Part shown: positions 58,935 through 64,000 of the stretch, piece after piece
Numbering within the stretch: position 1 is the stretch's first letter
Layout of the letters: every line of letters begins with the position of its first letter
DNA from: Beverwykella pulmonaria
Taxonomy: Eukaryota; Ascomycota; Dothideomycetes; Pleosporales; Melanommataceae
NCBI GenBank assembly: GCA_001599595.1
Contig: BCHH01000004.1
Coordinates: 2,802,117-2,866,116, forward strand
Direction of reading: 5' to 3'
DNA: 64,000 bases
The notes under the pieces: model-generated
What the model saw: only the letters and a program-made list of their open reading frames with translations
What the model was told of the DNA's origin: nothing
The model's database searches: none
Position numbers and translations under genes: made by a program

Positions 58935-59295
58935 ATGTTCCAGCTCGCCCTCGCCGTGCTCCTGCAGCTCTCGCTCTGCATGCTCGCAGACGCGGCCCCC
59001 GTCACGACCCAAGGCGCTAGCTGGCAGGGTCCGACTGGTGGAGGCATCATTGGGTTTATTGTCCTCGTGCTCGACATCATTGCATGGGGTCAGTCCATCC
59101 CTTTCGCAGTCAGGCAGTTTTCAGGCGGCTAACGTGTCATCAGTTGAAATCATCAAGTCGAACCGCACGCCCGCTGAGAAGGTCCTCTGGGCTTTGGTCG
59201 TCTTTCTCTTCCCTGTCGTTGGCATGATCATCTACTACCTCTTCTCCAACCGCGCCTCGCACAACTCGGGTGACTACGAGGCTATCCCATCGTAG
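58935..59295 (+). CDS. Small membrane protein of the PLDc_N type
   Basis: 101 aa in two exons (58935-59088, 59144-59295); gtcagt donor, catcag acceptor, joined at Val in IIAWVEIIKSNRT. A signal peptide or first span (LALAVLLQLSLCMLADA) is followed by two spans, GIIGFIVLVLDIIAW and KVLWALVVFLFPVVGMIIYY. The second carries the W ... P-x-x-G-x-x-x-Y pattern of the phospholipase D nuclease N-terminal (PLDc_N) family, found alone in small proteins. No catalytic domain is attached. The function of such stand-alone domains is not established. Confidence 0.8.
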
Positions 59296-59823
59296 GCGCG
59301 GAACAAGACGCGTCTCGAGCTCATGGAAGTGTGGGCGACAAAGACGTCAATCCGCTGCTGAGCGCGAATGGAAGAGACTTTTGGAACCACTCGGTACACG
59401 CGTCTCCCTGGACGGGGAGATGGATCGCACGACACTGAGGGACGATGCATATGTGGCTGACATCATCTTTGCGGGGTTTATCATCACACAGAAGGGAATT
59501 GGGTGAGAATAGCGGAGAATCCAGATGGGTTGAATAGGAGCTGCATTGGCTGCGCTTTCTTATGATCATGAGCTTTTCCAATAATTCACTTTTCATCTGC
59601 ATAAGCTCGCTGGTGGCTGCAAAGCGCGAACAAGAACCTGGCTCATAAGTAACAATTTTGTCATTTTACCAATCCAATGCGTCCGGCATATTGTGATGGA
59701 TTCGGAAAGCAATAATGTTATCCCCAATATGCAATCACTCACAGCAAAAAACTAGCGTTGATGGATTCGAGGCAATTGTGAAAAGATGGAAAGATTACTA
59801 AGCGACTAGGATCAACAATGCAA
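59296..59823. other. Convergent 3' region
   Basis: About 530 bases between converging genes; no gene recognised. Confidence 0.55.
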
Positions 59824-61850
59824 TCAGTCTTCGTCCCTCTCCCGCTCTCTTTCACGATTCAAGCTCTCTAGCACTACCCTTCCACCCGCTAATACTTCTA
59901 GTGTGCGGCTCTTGTTGTCGTGATCTCGTGTCTCTGGCACTAAGAAATGTGTCGTCACAGCACCTGCCACCATGAACGCGCTCATGACTTGGAGAATGTG
60001 GCCAAAGTTCTCTCGCTCCCAGTCAATCTGCGCCCTCGAATTCTTCCCTCCGTTGTCCTTGAACGCAAAAGCCAGGAAGATTTGCACCAGCCAGGAACCC
60101 AATTTTCCCGATGCGGCGGCGATACCGTGAGAGGTGCAGCGGTAGCGTGTTGGGAAGATCTCGGCGGGAATCTGTTGCGATGAGAACATACACTAGAGGA
60201 GGAGGGGNGGGTGGGAGGGACTTACGATAAAAGTCGTGACATTTGGACCCAGATTGAACGCTATCTGGCTGAGCACGTACAGCACGATGAGGCCAGAGCG
60301 ACTGTTGTCAAGCAACTTGGTCCATGCGCTGCCCGTCACGATGAATAGCACAAACAGCACCAAGAATCCCCAGAATTGAATGACCTTCGGCGATGCATAC
60401 TTGATGACCTTGATCATGATCGCACCCCCGATCGTTGCGCCTAGGGACACCATCACCAGCGTGTGGAGGCTGTTGTCGCGAAGGGACGAGAACACGTTCT
60501 CCGGTGGACTATTTCGTTCCTGCCAGATGTGCCTAACGATCTCCGGAGACGATAAACCAAGCCCGTAAAAGGCAAAATCGAGGAATAGCCACGAGAGGGA
60601 CGTTCCAAGCAAGTAGAGCCAGTTGCCTTCTTCGATGAAGAATTTCTTGGCATCCCTCCAGGACGCGAGCGGTGGCACGAAGTTGGGGTCCCCAGGAGGA
60701 AGCTGCACTGGCTGCGGTGTAGGCTGAGGAGCCGAAACATGCACAACTTGGTCGTCCTCGCTGTCGCTCTCGGCAACTTCGTCGAGTGCGATCTCGGAGT
60801 TGCTGGATCGCCTCGAGGCGTTGTTGTTGTTGTTATTGTTGTTGTGGACCACTGGACTGGTCGGAAGGATGTCCATCTCCCCGCCTTCAGGATTGAGCTC
60901 TGGCGCGCCGAAGTAGTCCTTCGTGTCCTCAAACACCGTCTGGACATTGCGTAGGACGTCCAACTTGTACCGTGGGCTTTCGGGGATCGTGAAACGAAAC
61001 GCAAGTGCGATGAGGGCAGGAATAATTCCAATCCCCACGACAAGCCGCCACAACCGATCTACCGCCCGGAAGCATTGCAAGTCATCCTCTCCACATGATA
61101 GATCGGTATCGGTTATTTGTGACCGGAAGCCTTCGACCGCAGCCAGGGAAAGTACGTTGGCGAGAAGTTGACCAATGGGCTGCGCGAAGAAAACCCACGA
61201 CAGCATCCTCGCGCGATACTTCCGGGGAGCAAATTCGCTCGTTATGACAGCCGATAATGGGTAATCCGCTCCAATTCCTAGCCCCATGATGGCCCTCCAG
61301 GTAATGAGCCAGCCGCCTACTCCCATGCTGTTTTTCTCCCCGTTCGAACTCATGATCATGAGCATACTACCAACAATGACGATGACAAGCTCCATTCCGT
61401 ACATCTTCCTTCGACCAAGGATATCGGCGGCAAATCCGAATGCAATTTGACCAAACATAGTTCCAGCGAGCGTGGCGCACATCATACCCGTCTTGATGCT
61501 TTGGGGGACAGCGGGAACGCCGTCCGCGTCGAGATTATGTGGCCAATAAACGTATCCGATCATTGGTGTGACTACGTTCAAAGCGAAAAGACCAAAGGCA
61601 TCAGTCAGAAATCCAATTCCGGCGACGACAACAACCCACACCTGGAATGGTGCTGAGTCGATGGTTTGGAGGGCCCATTTGCGACGTTTTGAGACCTGCC
61701 CCGACGTTAGTGACCAATGACTACGCAAGTATTAAAAATGATCAGAATAAGTTATCATCATACCGGAACTCCTTCATCGCCAGTTGTTAAATCTGTAATT
61801 CCAAGGTGGTGGCCCCGCATGGGACGGCCAAGCCAGTTTCGAAGACCCAT
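59824..61850 (-). CDS. PHO84-like inorganic phosphate transporter (MFS)
   Basis: 634 aa in three exons (61850-61764, 61695-60226, 60171-59824). A plasma-membrane proton/phosphate symporter of the PHS family. Seen: APFQVWVVVVAGIGFLTDAF (first span), GADYPLSAVITSEFAPRKYR (family signature), a long central loop with an eight-Asn run and an acidic patch (AESDSEDD), and in the second half FNLGPNVTTFI joined to IPAEIFPTRYRCTSHGIAAA, which fixes the acceptor at caacag. Exon 1 (MGLRNWLGRPMRGH) is joined at Pro-Val. An undetermined base (n) at 60208 lies in the second intron. Expected to be induced by phosphate starvation. Confidence 0.93.
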
Positions 61851-62878
61851 GTCAGCAGCACACGCGCAGTAACGTGACGGCGGGTAGAAAGTTGAGCAGC
61901 GATGTACTAAGGATGCAGAGCGAATAACAGGAATCCCCGTGATGAAAATGAACACTAAATGCGCATGCTGTAAGGTCTTACAGAGGGATCGCACCCTTGA
62001 TATGGTCGTACGTATGCATCGCCTGCGGGTCAGCCTCCACCAAACGATAGATCAGGAGAAGGTGCAGCGCCACAGGCAGATTCAAAATTGCGGCTATAGA
62101 CCGGTGAACAGGAATTATGGGTACCGCATGAGGACCCTGGGAACAGCCTCGTGTTCAATACGCTGGGTGGCTGAATCGAAGGAGCGCCTGCTAGGCCTCG
62201 GAGGCTGCAACGAAGCCTCACTATGCGCCTTGGAACGTTGGACATGACTCAATACAGCGCTTGTATCGCGGGAATTGGCTGCATTCTCGATAAAAAGGCT
62301 CCAAGAGACTTCGAGGCCCGGAAGCAAGAGATTGTTTGAGTAAAGGTATGTATTGCTTTGCCGTGTATCGACTCACATTCACGAAAGCGACGGGGAATAC
62401 GAGGCTCAAATCACCAGCAATGCCATAGGGCCTGTTCAACCCTGGTGGATTTCCAGCAACTCAAGGTATGGTGTACCCCACGTGTTGTCGCGAGGCGATA
62501 TGATTGATCCTTGCTGAGCTGCCCTCTGATTCGCCCGCCCATCTAGTCGACGCCACAACTTGTAATACGAGATGAACTGCTCCCACCTCACACTCGACTC
62601 GAACCCGGAAGCCCGGCTAGCTGGAACAATTATAATCCCCTGTTAACAGGGCGTCCAGTATTGAGCGATACTCAGCCACCCCACGCTGCCTGCCCTGAAA
62701 GGTGTAGGGATCCCAGCAGGCGGGCTCAGACTCCAGACAACCGACATCCACCTCACCCGCCCCTCCGTCTTGGAGCCTGCTCGTGCGACACCACTTTGCA
62801 CACTCTCACGACAACAGTGCATGATCTGAAGTTTCCTACGATTTCGCTGCGCTTCAGCGCGGCCAGGAGCGCCAGATA
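61851..62878. other. Divergent intergenic region
   Basis: About 1 kb between the transporter and HeLo-like genes. Short frames only; no gene, RNA or repeat recognised. Confidence 0.5.
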
Positions 62879-64000
62879 ATGTCGTTTGGAGTCTCTCCTT
62901 CAGACATCGTCAAGCTGGTGGAGTTCTCCACGCGTCTCTATGTCGCATTCAAAGGTAACCTACCACAGCCATGTTCAGACCCAAGTACCACGTCACTCAA
63001 CTAATGCATCACAGATGCAAACGATAACTCGGAAGCTCAGGTCGAGGGTCTCGTCCGCGAATTCTCGGCCTTCCACCACTGCCTGGTTGAACTTGAAAAC
63101 CTCATGACAGAGTATGGGAAGCCGCTACCGTTCCCGTATCTGGATTTCAAAGAGACACTACAGCGATGCGAGAAGACGCTTAAACCGTATGCGAGTCATC
63201 TCGTTGACAACAAGAGGATGACGATGAAAAAGTTCACATATACAATCAAGTACATTGGGAAAGAAAAGGAGATCGATGGATTGAGGAAGCAAATTAATGG
63301 GCATTACCAAGCTTTGCAAATGTGCACAAGCTTCTTACAGTTGTATGTTCTACTCGTTCGTAGATGGTTTTACTAAACACTAACGCATCCTAGACGACTA
63401 CACCTCGAAGCCACTAAGCAGACCCAGCGCCTCCTAGATTCGGCACCATTTCGGTCCATGAGCTTCGGTGGCCACATGTACAGCAGCAACGCCTTTGCAA
63501 GCACTTCCCGAACAAGTCCCAACGCTCTGCCTCCGCCTTCTGAGGCCGACCAACTATACAAAGACTGGCTAATCTTCAACCGGTACCTGAAGAATGAAGA
63601 CGAAAGACTTGCCCAAGAAGCCGGAGCGCTTGCTCGACCACTATCACTCGGGGACATTCCAGCTTCAGCACCTAGCAATGACGCAGAAACTGCAGCCGTA
63701 CTTTACCATCTGAGAAGAGAACTCGAAGACGCAATCTTGATTGAAGAGAATCGGGCCAAGAGAACGGCGATTGAAAAGAGAGCAAATCTCTCACCTAGTG
63801 ATGCTGTTCGACAGGAAGTTAGGAGCATGCCGCCGATTCCCTCTCGAACATACACACTCGACACTGATCATTCAGGGAACTTCACAGGCTTCAATAATGC
63901 TGACATGATGTCGTCAACGACAACGCTGCGCCCTGACCTAAGGACCCCCCCTCAAACTGTGTCTCCAACGGGGAGCCCGCAAATCCAGCAAGGCTACTTT
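62879..64000 (+). CDS. HeLo-like N-terminal domain protein (partial, runs off the window)
   Basis: 337 residues visible in three exons (62879-62954, 63015-63342, 63394 to the window end), open at the right edge. The start MSFGVSPSDIVKLVEFSTRL and the helical run to about residue 140 (ALQMCTSFLQL) resemble the HeLo-like N-terminal domain (Pfam Helo_like_N, PF17111). That domain caps fungal NLR-type and other proteins, some linked to programmed cell death or heterokaryon incompatibility. Beyond it are a charged helix (about 235-280) and a Ser/Thr/Pro-rich segment. No NACHT, kinase or repeat domain is reached, so the effector part is unknown. Confidence 0.75.

Noticed and set aside
62580..62625. 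Possible tRNA on the minus strand (gggttcgagtcgag resembles a B box)
   Set aside because: The five bases flanking the TTCGAGT loop do not pair as a T stem, and no matching A box or acceptor stem is present.

Overview
The window is nuclear DNA of a filamentous ascomycete (Pezizomycotina). Evidence: most genes carry short GT-AG introns of about 50-110 bases, many with a CTAAC/CTGAC-like branch point just before the acceptor. The gene set is typically fungal: Ero1, Snt2, Mph1, a GH7 cellobiohydrolase with a fungal CBM1, a CFEM protein, GPI-anchored wall proteins, and a HeLo-like protein at the right edge. The class is not fixed by anything I can see; Dothideomycetes is only a guess. No rRNA, tRNA, CRISPR or prokaryotic operon features were recognised.

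Layout. 1-6950 is a gene-poor, AT-richer tract. It holds decayed F-box-like fragments (1831-2489, about 5375-5463, about 6060-6400) and an LTR-retrotransposon remnant made of two LTR-like copies in inverted orientation around a gag-like 5' fragment (3085-3953). From 6953 to 23134 the DNA is a dense housekeeping block: a Cdc25/rhodanese-like protein, the ER thiol oxidase Ero1, alanyl-tRNA synthetase (with an apparent mitochondrial extension), an unknown acidic protein divergent from it, an RCR-like PY-motif membrane protein, and the chromatin reader Snt2. A 3 kb stretch without genes follows (23135-26142). Next come a GPI-anchored Cys-rich secreted protein, the Mph1/FANCM helicase and the tRNA dihydrouridine synthase Dus2.

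33344-44600 is a more accessory stretch. It has a decayed F-box/LRR-like gene (34233-35254), a tandem-repeat GPI cell-wall protein, a secreted cellobiohydrolase, a cytochrome P450 and long AT-rich spacers. 44635-64000 holds an amino-acid permease, an LRR protein with a C-terminal cysteine cluster, a Rossmann-fold reductase-like protein, two intact F-box-type proteins, a CFEM transmembrane protein, a tiny PLDc_N-type membrane protein, a PHO84-like phosphate transporter, and the 5' part of a HeLo-like domain gene that runs off the window.

Functional reading. There is no single pathway or obvious biosynthetic cluster. Two themes recur: secreted or cell-surface proteins (cellobiohydrolase, repeat wall protein, GPI protein, CFEM protein, RCR-like protein, permease, phosphate transporter), and an F-box/LRR-type family in every state from intact to heavily decayed. 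Intron positions below were deduced by eye from reading frame, GT-AG borders and family conservation; total lengths were checked to be multiples of three.
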